Assembly (NCBI GenBank): GCA_036635475.1
Contig: JAVWQH010000031.1
Coordinates: forward strand, 1 to 22,210
DNA length: 22,210 nucleotides
Origin: JAHHUA01 sp036635475
Lineage (GTDB): Bacteria; Bacillota; Clostridia; Oscillospirales; Ruminococcaceae
Reading direction: 5' to 3'
Below are positions 16,902-22,210 of the stretch, piece by piece (position 1 is the stretch's first letter; every line of letters begins with the position of its first letter). The notes under the pieces were generated by a model. That model was not told where the DNA came from and made no database searches. It saw only the letters and a list, made by a program, of their open reading frames with translations. Position numbers and translations under genes: made by a program.

Positions 16902-16950
16902 AAATCGGAGTGCTGAATTAAAGTTTCAACACTCCGATTTTATTATATTT
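16902..16950. terminator. Bidirectional terminator between ALDH and CobW genes
   Basis: Arms AAATCGGAGTG (16902-16912) and CACTCCGATTT (16930-16940) pair perfectly, then after one mismatch four more pairs extend inward. The plus side is followed by TATTATATTT, and the minus side by AATTTGTTTTG. The genes on both sides converge here, so it can serve both. Confidence 0.85.
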
Positions 16951-17881
16951 AATTTTTTAATTCGGGTTTCTCTCCGAATATTTCAAACCAAATATCAAAA
17001 ATAGGCTTAATAATATCAGAACCTATTTTAGATATGATTACAATTTGAGAATATTCTTTTGCATCACAAGGCAAATAATCAACCTTATCCCCTACTACAT
17101 CAACTTGAAACCATTTATCATCAATTAAGAAGAATCCTTTTAATCTGTAGCAAGATTTTTTTATTTCATCAAGAAATTGCTGAAATTTTGCCATTTTAAT
17201 GCTTTTATGGCAATTGATAAATAGCGTTTTAGGCTTATTGTCAACGGAATTTGTTGTTTCTTCTGTTTCTGCCCATTTGTAAAGCATCAAGTCCTCTTTT
17301 AAGAAGTTAATATTAAATTTGCCTAAAGCAGATGTTTCGATTAAGCAAACAGGATTAAACGTTCTGATTTTTCGTGTTATTTCTTCTATTTTTTCTGAAT
17401 TTATCAAATCTATTTTGCTTATCATTGCAATATTACAATGCTTTAATTGTCGTTCAACTGTTTCAATATCCTCAATTTGACTTTCAAAATTCAATCCGTC
17501 TATTAAGCATATTACCCCTTTGAAATCATAAACATCTCCTGCTAAAACTTTTACAGCAGCCAATATTTCTTCCATATTTGAGGGGTCAGCCAATCCCGAA
17601 CTCTCCACAAAAAGAGTATCAATATCCTGTTTAGACATTTCTACTAATGCTTCAACAAATGAAAGTTTTAAACAGGAGCAAAAAATTGAACCTTTGCTTA
17701 TTTCAATCATTTTTATTTTATCATTTCTCAGTATTTCACCATCAATATTTAATTTTCCAAATTCATTTTGAATTACACCAATTTTTTGGTTTTGAAAGTC
17801 AGTAAGGATTGATTTTAATATGGTTGTTTTGCCTGAACCCAAAAAGCCTGTTAAAGTATATAAATTGATTTTTTTATTCAT
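16949..17881 (-). CDS. CobW/G3E-family GTPase with altered cysteine motif
   Basis: This 310-residue P-loop GTPase belongs to the CobW/COG0523 family, whose members act as metallochaperones or cofactor insertases. G1 is GFLGSGKTT (12-20), a NEFG motif is at 39-42, G3 is ESSG (93-96), and the guanine motif is SKID (155-158) in place of NKxD. The family's CxCC metal motif, usually GCICC, reads GSIFCSC here, leaving Cys68 and Cys70 in a CxC arrangement. The C-terminal CobW domain has the FINCHKSIKMAKFQQFL stretch. The ATG at 17881 follows GGGG, which overlaps the stop of the ArsR-fusion gene, so the two are co-transcribed and coupled. Its client metal enzyme is unknown. The metal-sensing partner gene suggests metal or metalloid homeostasis, by inference. 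Confidence 0.85.
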   Translation of the reverse strand: MNKKINLYTLTGFLGSGKTTILKSILTDFQNQKIGVIQNEFGKLNIDGEILRNDKIKMIEISKGSIFCSCLKLSFVEALVEMSKQDIDTLFVESSGLADPSNMEEILAAVKVLAGDVYDFKGVICLIDGLNFESQIEDIETVERQLKHCNIAMISKIDLINSEKIEEITRKIRTFNPVCLIETSALGKFNINFLKEDLMLYKWAETEETTNSVDNKPKTLFINCHKSIKMAKFQQFLDEIKKSCYRLKGFFLIDDKWFQVDVVGDKVDYLPCDAKEYSQIVIISKIGSDIIKPIFDIWFEIFGEKPELKN

Positions 17882-17890
17882 ATTAATCCC

Positions 17891-18511
17891 CTATTTTCTC
17901 AGCTTTATTAACATATCAATAATTTCATCTGTGCTAGGAATTCTTCCAACAGACATTATTTTTCCATCAATTATCAAAGTCGGAGTACTCATAACACCAT
18001 ATTTAACTATCTCGACTAAGTCTGTAATATGTTCTATATCAGTGTTCATATTCAACTCACTAAGTGCTCTTGTAGTTTCTTTAACTAGCTTATAACATTC
18101 CGGACAACCTGTTCCGAGTATTTTGACTGATGCACCTTTTACAGATACAATTTGCTCACTGTTATCAGCTTTTTTGTTAAATATACTCATAAGTTCATCT
18201 TCTTTCTTTAATAAATCACATTCTTGTTCTGACTTAACTAAGGTAAAATCATCAAAAAGTTTTCTTGCAATTTGAACACCACTATCAGATATTGAATAAT
18301 ATACCCATTTTCCGTCTTTTCTTGCATTAACAATTCCACTCTCAACTAAAATTCTCATATGATGTGATAATGTGGATTGCTGTATCGGCAGTTTTTTTTG
18401 TATTTTACAAGAACATAGCTCACCATTTAGAAGCATTTCCAATATTAAAAGTCTATTATTGTCTGAGAAAGCTTTGAAAACTTTTACAGTACCATTATAA
18501 TCGTTTAACAT
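17891..18511 (-). CDS. ArsR-type repressor fused to thioredoxin-like CPEC domain
   Basis: This is a 206-residue two-domain protein. Residues about 5-80 are an ArsR/SmtB winged helix, with the recognition-helix region QQSTLSHHMRILVESGIV and a wing RKDGKWVYYSI. A GELCSCK stretch (Cys33, Cys35) matches the ELCxC metal or metalloid ligand pair of ArsR-type sensors. After a polar helical linker, residues about 127-206 match the small thioredoxin-like redox-active disulfide protein family: VKILGTGCPECYKL with Cys136 and Cys139, then VMSTPTLIIDGK with its cis-proline. It should repress its own operon and release DNA on binding thiophilic metal. The second domain may add redox input. The ATG at 18511 follows GGAGGGGG. 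An upstream in-frame start at 18565 would run into the promoter. The CobW gene follows immediately. Confidence 0.88.
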   Translation of the reverse strand: MLNDYNGTVKVFKAFSDNNRLLILEMLLNGELCSCKIQKKLPIQQSTLSHHMRILVESGIVNARKDGKWVYYSISDSGVQIARKLFDDFTLVKSEQECDLLKKEDELMSIFNKKADNSEQIVSVKGASVKILGTGCPECYKLVKETTRALSELNMNTDIEHITDLVEIVKYGVMSTPTLIIDGKIMSVGRIPSTDEIIDMLIKLRK

Positions 18512-18536
18512 AATAAACCCCCTCCATTTACTTATA

Positions 18537-18565
18537 ATTATAATAGACAGTTCTAAATATGTCAA
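18537..18565 (-). promoter_or_regulatory. Consensus promoter of the arsR-trx/cobW operon
   Basis: On the minus strand TTGACA, a 17-base spacer and TATAAT form a perfect consensus promoter. The -10 lies about 25 bases upstream of the ATG. Within it, GACA and TGTC sit as an imperfect inverted repeat (ATAGACA ... TGTCAAT on the plus strand), a possible operator for the ArsR-type protein. Such strength is consistent with a normally repressed operon. Confidence 0.8.
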
Positions 18566-18604
18566 TATGTTTTAAACTATTAATATCATATATTGACAAA
18601 AATG

Positions 18605-18647
18605 AAAATTGCGATAGAATAACTAAGTGTCATTTTATCGCAATTTT
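18605..18647. terminator. Strong terminator after the DUF4097 gene
   Basis: AAAATTGCGATA (18605-18616) pairs perfectly with TATCGCAATTTT (18636-18647), and four more pairs including one G-U extend inward to give a 16-pair stem with an 11-base loop. T-rich tracts lie on both sides. It ends the PadR-HAAS-DUF4097 transcript on the minus strand, and could also work on the plus strand. Confidence 0.88.
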
Positions 18648-18650
18648 TTA

Positions 18651-19532
18651 CTATTTAATTTTTTTAATGCTAATTTCTCCGCTTACTGTGTTAAATTTAA
18701 AATCAGCACTTCCGTTTTTATACTCTAATTTGCGATTTTCAATCATTTTAGTTTCAAAATCGCAGTCTATATATCCGCTGACTTTATCATATTTAAGAGT
18801 AAATCCATCGTTTTCAGGAATTGTTATATTTAAACTTCCGCTAACTGATTCACATTCTATAACCTCGGGGCAAACTGTATCAGTTATATTTATTTTTCCG
18901 GAAACTGATACATAATCAATGCTATTAAAATCACCTGTTAAATTTAATTGACCACTTACAGATTCTCCGCTTAGATTCTTTGCAGTTAAATTGTCACCAT
19001 TAATATCTCCATTAACTGTTATAAAGTGCATATCTTGGGATTTAATATTTGATATATTAGTTTCTGTACCAACTATATTCAATTCAAGTTTCTCAAATCT
19101 CTTGTTTTTAGGTACTTTAATAGTTAAATTTTTCTTTTGAATATTAACACCAAAACCAAAACCGTTGAATGAGTTTGATTTTGAATAGTTAATAGTCAGT
19201 TTTCCATTTGATAATGTATGATGCATTTTATATTTTTCATTGATGCCATTTGATATTTCTTCAAAGATAATATCAGTCCCATCATATTCTTGAATGTCAA
19301 CTTCCCCTGCAACCCAATTTATATCCATTGAAGTAACATCATTTGCGTTATAATTTCCTGAACCTTTTTTGTAGTCACCAGTCATAATTTCTTGGTTTTG
19401 ATTATTAAATAAATTAGAATTTATTCTAAACGTTGGAAATTTAATAGGATTTAGATTCTTCATCAAAAATACAGTTAGAAAAACTGTTAATATTGAAAAA
19501 AGAACAATCTTGATTATTGCTGTTGTTTTCAT
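18651..19532 (-). CDS. DUF4097-type membrane-anchored beta-repeat protein
   Basis: This is a 293-residue protein with one N-terminal membrane segment (about 6-24) and an extracellular beta-rich domain of the DUF4097 (adhesin-like) type. The domain has a repeated strand motif, V-S/N-G followed by alternating hydrophobics: TVNGDI, SVSGQL, SVSGKI, SVSGSL, KVSGYI and TVSGEI, spaced about 20 residues apart. This suggests a right-handed beta-solenoid. The function of the family is not established. It often occurs with PadR and HAAS-domain genes in Firmicutes, as here. The start at ATG 19532 is 4 bases after the end of the HAAS gene. The binding site AAAGGA lies in that gene's last codons, at a long spacing of about 13 bases. 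A strong terminator follows the stop codon. Confidence 0.8.
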   Translation of the reverse strand: MKTTAIIKIVLFSILTVFLTVFLMKNLNPIKFPTFRINSNLFNNQNQEIMTGDYKKGSGNYNANDVTSMDINWVAGEVDIQEYDGTDIIFEEISNGINEKYKMHHTLSNGKLTINYSKSNSFNGFGFGVNIQKKNLTIKVPKNKRFEKLELNIVGTETNISNIKSQDMHFITVNGDINGDNLTAKNLSGESVSGQLNLTGDFNSIDYVSVSGKINITDTVCPEVIECESVSGSLNITIPENDGFTLKYDKVSGYIDCDFETKMIENRKLEYKNGSADFKFNTVSGEISIKKIK

Positions 19533-19536
19533 AATA

Positions 19537-20181
19537 TTATAGCATTCCTTTCAACTGAAAAATGGCTTTAATAATTTGTTTTACTGCATAAGCAATAACA
19601 AATATTACCCAGGTTATATGGAAATATCCAGTTGAAAAGCTTATTAAAATAAATGCTACGGTTGCAATTGCATTAATCGAACTGCTTATTGCTTTATAAG
19701 ATTGATACCCACTATTACTTTGATGACGCCATTCTTTAAAATCTTCAACAATCGTGTCATCTTCTTTAATATATTTTGGATTTGTAATATTTTTATAAAC
19801 CAAAATACAAGTGGCAATAGAAATAATTATTATTGATATGATAACGCCTGCTTCATTTTGTAACCACAGAATTGGTATTGCAGATAGAATGTACAAACCA
19901 ATAGAAATAGAAGTGGCAATAGCGGAACGTTTTATATAATGCTCAGTTTCATTACTGCTCAAACCAGTTGGATTGTTAAGGTCATAAACCAATTGCGAAA
20001 TGTCACCTATACTTGATATTACAATATTGAATGCACTCTCTTCGCTTTTTCCATCAGTAATTAAATCATTGTATTTCTCAATGGAATTTTGAAGAATTTC
20101 TTCTTTTAGTTCAAATGTTTGTTTAGTTTGCGGTGCATCAGCAAATAATGTTTCAATATGTTTAACTAATCTATCATTCAT
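19537..20181 (-). CDS. HAAS-domain (DUF1700-like) multi-pass membrane protein
   Basis: This is a 214-residue protein. Its N-terminal 70 residues form a helical HAAS-type signalling domain: LKEEILQNSIEKYNDLITDGKS then a FNIVISSIGDI helix. About four hydrophobic segments follow, in two pairs near residues 87-127 and 165-205. HAAS-domain proteins are commonly encoded directly after PadR repressors and are thought to link membrane state to gene control, though a mechanism is not defined for this one. The ATG at 20181 follows GGGGTAGG with a spacing of around 11 bases, 18 bases after the PadR stop codon. DUF4097 follows after 4 bases, making a three-gene operon. Its tandem helix pairs could form a small integral membrane partner for the DUF4097 protein, by inference. 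Confidence 0.8.
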   Translation of the reverse strand: MNDRLVKHIETLFADAPQTKQTFELKEEILQNSIEKYNDLITDGKSEESAFNIVISSIGDISQLVYDLNNPTGLSSNETEHYIKRSAIATSISIGLYILSAIPILWLQNEAGVIISIIIISIATCILVYKNITNPKYIKEDDTIVEDFKEWRHQSNSGYQSYKAISSSINAIATVAFILISFSTGYFHITWVIFVIAYAVKQIIKAIFQLKGML

Positions 20182-20199
20182 AATTTAGTGCCTACCCCT

Positions 20200-20529
20200 C
20201 TAATTTTTTTTTATTAGTTTATCAATGAGTTCTTTTGCAATTTTCCATTCTTCAATCAGCTTTTCATAAGCTAATTTACCAGATGAAGTAATACAGTAAT
20301 ATCTTCTCCTTGCACCTGTTGTTTCGTTTCCCCAATAGGAAATAATATATCCTTGTTGTTCCAATCGCCTGAAAGCTGTGTAGAGGGTTGCTTCCTTTAA
20401 TTCGTACTCACTATCAGTTATTGATTGAATTGTTTTGTTAATTTCATATCCGTAACTATCGTTTTTAAACAATTGTGCAAGAATTATTGTATCAGTGTGT
20501 CCCCTAATCAAATCTGATGCAATTGACAA
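20200..20529 (-). CDS. PadR-family transcriptional regulator
   Basis: This is a 109-residue winged-helix repressor. The fold motifs are IRGHTDTIILAQLFKNDSYGYEI, LKEATLYTAFRRLEQQGYI, then the wing WGNETTGARRRYYCIT, all diagnostic of PadR. The C-terminal helix for dimerisation is short, as in the compact PadR-s1 type. Because no ATG is in frame, the start is TTG at 20529, supported by AAGGGG located about 8 bases upstream. It is first in the operon with the HAAS and DUF4097 genes. An inverted repeat with ATGT/ACAT-type ends overlaps the -10 box of its promoter, matching the operator style known for PadR proteins, so autoregulation is likely. The inducing signal is unknown. Confidence 0.9.
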   Translation of the reverse strand: MSIASDLIRGHTDTIILAQLFKNDSYGYEINKTIQSITDSEYELKEATLYTAFRRLEQQGYIISYWGNETTGARRRYYCITSSGKLAYEKLIEEWKIAKELIDKLIKKN

Positions 20530-20548
20530 AACCTCACCCCTTTTCTTT

Positions 20549-20578
20549 TATGTTGTAGCTATATAATATCACAACATA
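20549..20578. promoter_or_regulatory. Probable PadR operator (inverted repeat)
   Basis: TATGTTGT (20549-20556) and ACAACATA (20571-20578) are perfect 8-base arms with a 14-base gap. The outer ATGT/ACAT pairs match the known PadR operator type. The repeat covers the -10 box of the promoter, so bound repressor would block transcription. Confidence 0.7.
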
Positions 20579-20591
20579 CCTCGCCTGTCAA
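20563..20591 (-). promoter_or_regulatory. Promoter of the PadR-HAAS-DUF4097 operon
   Basis: Minus strand: TTGACA (20591-20586), 17-base spacer, TATTAT (20568-20563). The -35 is perfect and the -10 is 5 of 6. It lies 34 bases before the TTG start codon and is overlapped by the operator repeat. Confidence 0.75.
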
Positions 20592-20761
20592 TGTATCTTT
20601 AAATAATATATAGATATTTTTTAGTGTTACATTTAATTATGATTTACTCGATATATGTATATATCAGTGAATTAGTATAAACAGCAAAAAGCGCATACAA
20701 TTGCGGTTTGTATGCACTTATTATAATATTTTATTTTTGTTATTATGTGAAACGATGCAAT
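20592..20761. other. AT-rich spacer between the PadR promoter and the IS remnant
   Basis: No gene is seen here. It holds a short palindrome GATATAT-GT-ATATATC (20650-20665) and a minus-strand hairpin at 20691-20717. It is probably where the right side of the insertion sequence has been lost. Confidence 0.5.
20691..20717 (-). terminator. Terminator hairpin downstream of the IS remnant
   Basis: On the minus strand GTGCATACAA pairs with TTGTATGCGC (one G-U pair) around a 7-base loop and is followed by TTTTTG. It would end transcripts leaving the truncated transposase gene. Confidence 0.6.
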
Positions 20762-20998
20762 TTTATTATTAATTTTAATTCCTTGCTTAATTAGCTCCCA
20801 CAAATATTCTTCGATATCCGAAATCTTTATGTTCTTTGCGAATTTCAAGAATTATTTCTTCTATTTCTTTATCTGGATTTTCTTTATCAAATCGCTTTTG
20901 CCAATACATATATGTTGCTTTAGAAAAATTCAATACGGCAAGAATATCTTTTAATTGGAACAATCCTCGGAGGTCGCAGATAATTCTTGCTTTTTTTT
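20762..20998 (-). pseudogene. IS3-family orfB stub (integrase part lost, frameshifted)
   Basis: In the -1 frame relative to orfA the minus strand reads ARIICDLRGLFQLKDILAV, then YMYWQKRFD, EEIILEIRKEHKDFGYRRI, the start of an IS150-group OrfB. A G run (GTGGGAG) shifts the frame and gives a stop at 20789-20787. With one G removed the reading continues as ELIKQGIKINNK before resemblance ends near 20762. The normal product is about 280 residues with a DDE rve domain. Only about 75 are left, so transposition from this copy alone is not possible. Confidence 0.75.
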
Positions 20999-21502
20999 CT
21001 GTGCTTCTTTTTCCAATCGCAACCTCCTCAATTCTTTTAAATAAGCATTTTCTATCCTTAATTTTAAATTTTCGTCTTGAAGCTGCTTTAAATATTTTTC
21101 ATTTTCATTTGTATTGTCTATCTTTTTTTGCTTTGGCATGATTGGTTTCCGTCCCTTACTCTTTTCTCGAAGTGCATCAGGACCTGCTATACGAAAATCA
21201 TTTACCCACTTTGTTATTAACGGTGGATTATTCATTCCAACTTTTAAAGCCAACTCCTGATACGATATTTCTGTTGTTAGATACAATTCTACCACAGAAA
21301 GCTTAAATTCAAAAGTATAGTTTTTGTTTTTTCTTGACCTCATCAAACCATCATCGCCAAATTCACGGTATGCGTTTACCCATTTTTTCAGTACACATTC
21401 ATTTGTTATACCGTTTTGCTTTGATACATAGTTATAACTTCCCTCTCCCTTTATATATGACATTACTGCTTTTTGCTTAATCTCATAGCTGTATTTTGCC
21501 AT
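20951..21502 (-). CDS. IS150-group transposase OrfA
   Basis: This 183-residue OrfA carries two helix-turn-helix units. The first, in about residues 3-55, includes YNYVSKQNGITNECVLKKW. The second, in about residues 60-115, includes YQELALKVGMNNPPLITKW. A leucine-zipper helix follows (LKQLQDENLKLRIENAYLK, about 138-156). OrfA normally binds the terminal repeats and is fused to OrfB by -1 frameshifting. An eight-A run near the 3' end (minus strand, 20998-20991) in codons CAG AAA AAA AAG is the likely slippery site, and the -1 frame after it matches OrfB. The ATG at 21502 follows a perfect AAAGGAGG. OrfA looks complete and expressible, but the partner integrase is destroyed. Confidence 0.92.
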   Translation of the reverse strand: MAKYSYEIKQKAVMSYIKGEGSYNYVSKQNGITNECVLKKWVNAYREFGDDGLMRSRKNKNYTFEFKLSVVELYLTTEISYQELALKVGMNNPPLITKWVNDFRIAGPDALREKSKGRKPIMPKQKKIDNTNENEKYLKQLQDENLKLRIENAYLKELRRLRLEKEAQKKKQELSATSEDCSN

Positions 21503-21533
21503 AAAAATACCGACCTCCTTTTGTTAGTTTTTA

Positions 21534-21558
21534 GGTCTAACTTTTGGGGGTCGGTACA
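21534..21558. repeat. Left terminal inverted repeat of the IS150-like element
   Basis: The outer 25 bases read inward on the minus strand from TGTACCGACCCCC to AGTTAGACC, typical of IS150-group ends. The opposite copy is not found between 20592 and 20780. The IS promoter and orfA ribosome binding site follow directly. Confidence 0.8.
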
Positions 21559-21979
21559 CTAAAGAATTTGCAGAGAAATACGCTCGTATGCTCGACAATG
21601 GATCACGTGCAACAATCCGCGAAGGCCGCTGCCATATTGCTGACGGTAAAGGCGGATTCATCATATGCCCTGAATGCAATACATGTCGTAATTGCAAAAA
21701 GAAAGAAAGCTTGAATTTCACCAAAAATCATCCACTGTCATTAGACCAGTTAACAACTGCAGAATCAGAGGATGATAAGGTTATGGATATTCAAGACAAT
21801 CATTGTGATGTAGTATCTGATGCAATCGCATTAACTATGCTTGATGAGCTACTTTCATACCTGGGTACATTCGAAAACAAACCATACAGTTTAATCTTTC
21901 AAATGTTATATGACCAAAGCACGATTCAAGAAATAGCTGAAGCATTAAACAAGCCTTGGAGTACTGTAAACGATATAAA
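21559..21979 (+). pseudogene. Sigma-like DNA-binding protein gene, broken at both ends
   Basis: A frame open from the IS edge reads KEFAEKYARMLDNGSRATI, then FIICPECNTCRNCKKKE, a small cysteine cluster (CxxCxxC), and later a sigma region 4-like helix-turn-helix, SLIFQMLYDQSTIQEIAEAL followed by NKPWSTV. Proteins of this kind (sigma-70-like regulators) are common on conjugative elements of Clostridia. The 5' end is cut by the IS at 21559, so the first visible ATG (21588) is internal. After STVND, near 21979, the sequence stops resembling a sigma region 4, so the 3' end is also lost, even though the frame stays open to 22175 by chance. The base composition is clearly richer in G+C than the left part of the window, which suggests transfer. 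Confidence 0.6.
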
Positions 21980-22054
21980 CCCTTCCCAGATTTATCGCTA
22001 CTCACTAACGATAACCTCCAGAAAGGCTTTTATTTACTTTGGTTTAAGTGAGCC
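21980..22054. other. Junction DNA with small inverted repeats
   Basis: This stretch links the broken sigma-like gene and the methyltransferase tail. It holds TTATCG/CGATAA arms (21993-21998 and 22010-22015), and CTCACT with AGTGAG as wider arms. No gene is recognised. It could be part of an element end, but nothing identifies one. Confidence 0.4.
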
Positions 22055-22108
22055 CTACTTGTCTTTTCTTGACATCACGACTACACACTCAACATGCCGT
22101 GAGGTGAC
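22055..22108 (-). pseudogene. 3' tail resembling an RlmD/RumA-type rRNA methyltransferase gene (possible integration scar)
   Basis: On the minus strand the frame reads VTSRHVECVVVMSRKDK then TAG. The HVECVVLMSR-type ending is characteristic of 23S rRNA (uracil-5)-methyltransferases (RlmD/TrmA group). The sequence further upstream in this frame, GMGAAKELLGLGCIINV, is not methyltransferase-like. The 3' end of this gene family (called rum or rumA) is a known insertion site for phages and conjugative elements in Firmicutes. A short gene tail next to a sigma-like element gene is what an attachment junction would leave. It rests on about 17 residues, so it is tentative. Confidence 0.5.
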
Positions 22109-22210
22109 ATTAATTATACAGCCAAGACCTAGTAATTCCTTGGCGGCACCCATTCCTTTTGAAAATCTTGAGTGATTTTCTGTCCTCAATCGGCCGTTGA
22201 ACCTGCACAA
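22109..22210. other. Unassigned right edge of the window
   Basis: No gene is recognised on either strand in this last 100-base stretch. It is richer in G+C than the chromosome to the left and may be part of a mobile element or of a gene truncated by the window edge. Open frames exist on both strands, but none has a recognisable product. Confidence 0.4.

Larger units (their letters stand above)
20762..21558 (-). mobile_element. Truncated IS150-like insertion sequence (IS3 family)
   Basis: The intact left end starts with TGTACCGACCCCCAAAAG (terminal base at 21558), the style of IS3/IS150-group ends, followed by orfA and a stub of orfB. The other inverted repeat and most of orfB are missing, so no target duplication can be seen. 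It lies inside a sigma-like reading frame at 21559. Confidence 0.85.

Noticed and set aside
18512..18565. Upstream ATG extension of the ArsR fusion
   Set aside because: It would start inside the -35 box of a perfect consensus promoter, and a strong GGAGGGGG supports the ATG at 18511.
21980..22175. Continuation of the sigma-like frame to 22175 as real protein
   Set aside because: After STVND the sequence loses the sigma region 4 pattern and runs antisense to the methyltransferase-like tail. The frame is open by chance.
1..22210. CRISPR array, tRNA or rRNA genes
   Set aside because: No regularly spaced repeats, cloverleaf-type sequence or rRNA signature was seen by eye on either strand. A tRNA scan was not possible.

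Overview
The window is low-GC bacterial DNA (about 30% G+C by eye) with strong AGGAGG-type ribosome binding sites and Firmicutes gene content. The order miaB - ricA-like (ylbF/ymcA family) - mutS - mutL - miaA - hfq, followed by an HlyD-like gene, yggS and sepF, points to an anaerobic member of class Clostridia, perhaps Ruminococcaceae/Oscillospiraceae-like. The species cannot be named from the sequence alone.

Left part, minus strand (1-9784): one long, tightly packed gene string. In transcription order it reads miaB, ricA-like, mutS, mutL, miaA, hfq, an HlyD-like membrane adaptor, yggS, and the first 11 codons of sepF. The genes cover tRNA A37 modification (MiaA then MiaB), mismatch repair (MutS/MutL), RNA processing (RicA-like, Hfq), PLP homeostasis (YggS) and division (SepF). 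Several genes overlap or sit within 20 bases of each other. At least two start with TTG.

Middle, plus strand (9785-16950): a divergent intergenic region carries an extended -10 promoter for a primosome operon (DnaD-like, DnaI-like helicase loader, then deoC) that ends in a strong hairpin terminator. Next come a CCA-adding enzyme, a cation diffusion facilitator with Mn-type metal motifs and its own promoter, and a class-3-like aldehyde dehydrogenase. A bidirectional terminator closes this block.

Right middle, minus strand (16949-20591): two accessory operons, each with a clear promoter. The first is an ArsR-type repressor fused to a thioredoxin-like CPEC domain plus a CobW/G3E GTPase with altered cysteines. 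The second is PadR - HAAS-domain membrane protein - DUF4097 protein, with a PadR-like inverted repeat over the -10 box and a terminator after the last gene.

Right end (20592-22210): decayed mobile DNA. A truncated IS3-family (IS150-like) element retains its left inverted repeat, complete orfA and a frameshifted stub of orfB. It interrupts a sigma-like gene of different base composition, which is itself cut at its 3' side. A short minus-strand segment resembles the last codons of an RlmD/RumA-type 23S rRNA uracil methyltransferase, a known integration target, so this may be the scar of an integrative element.
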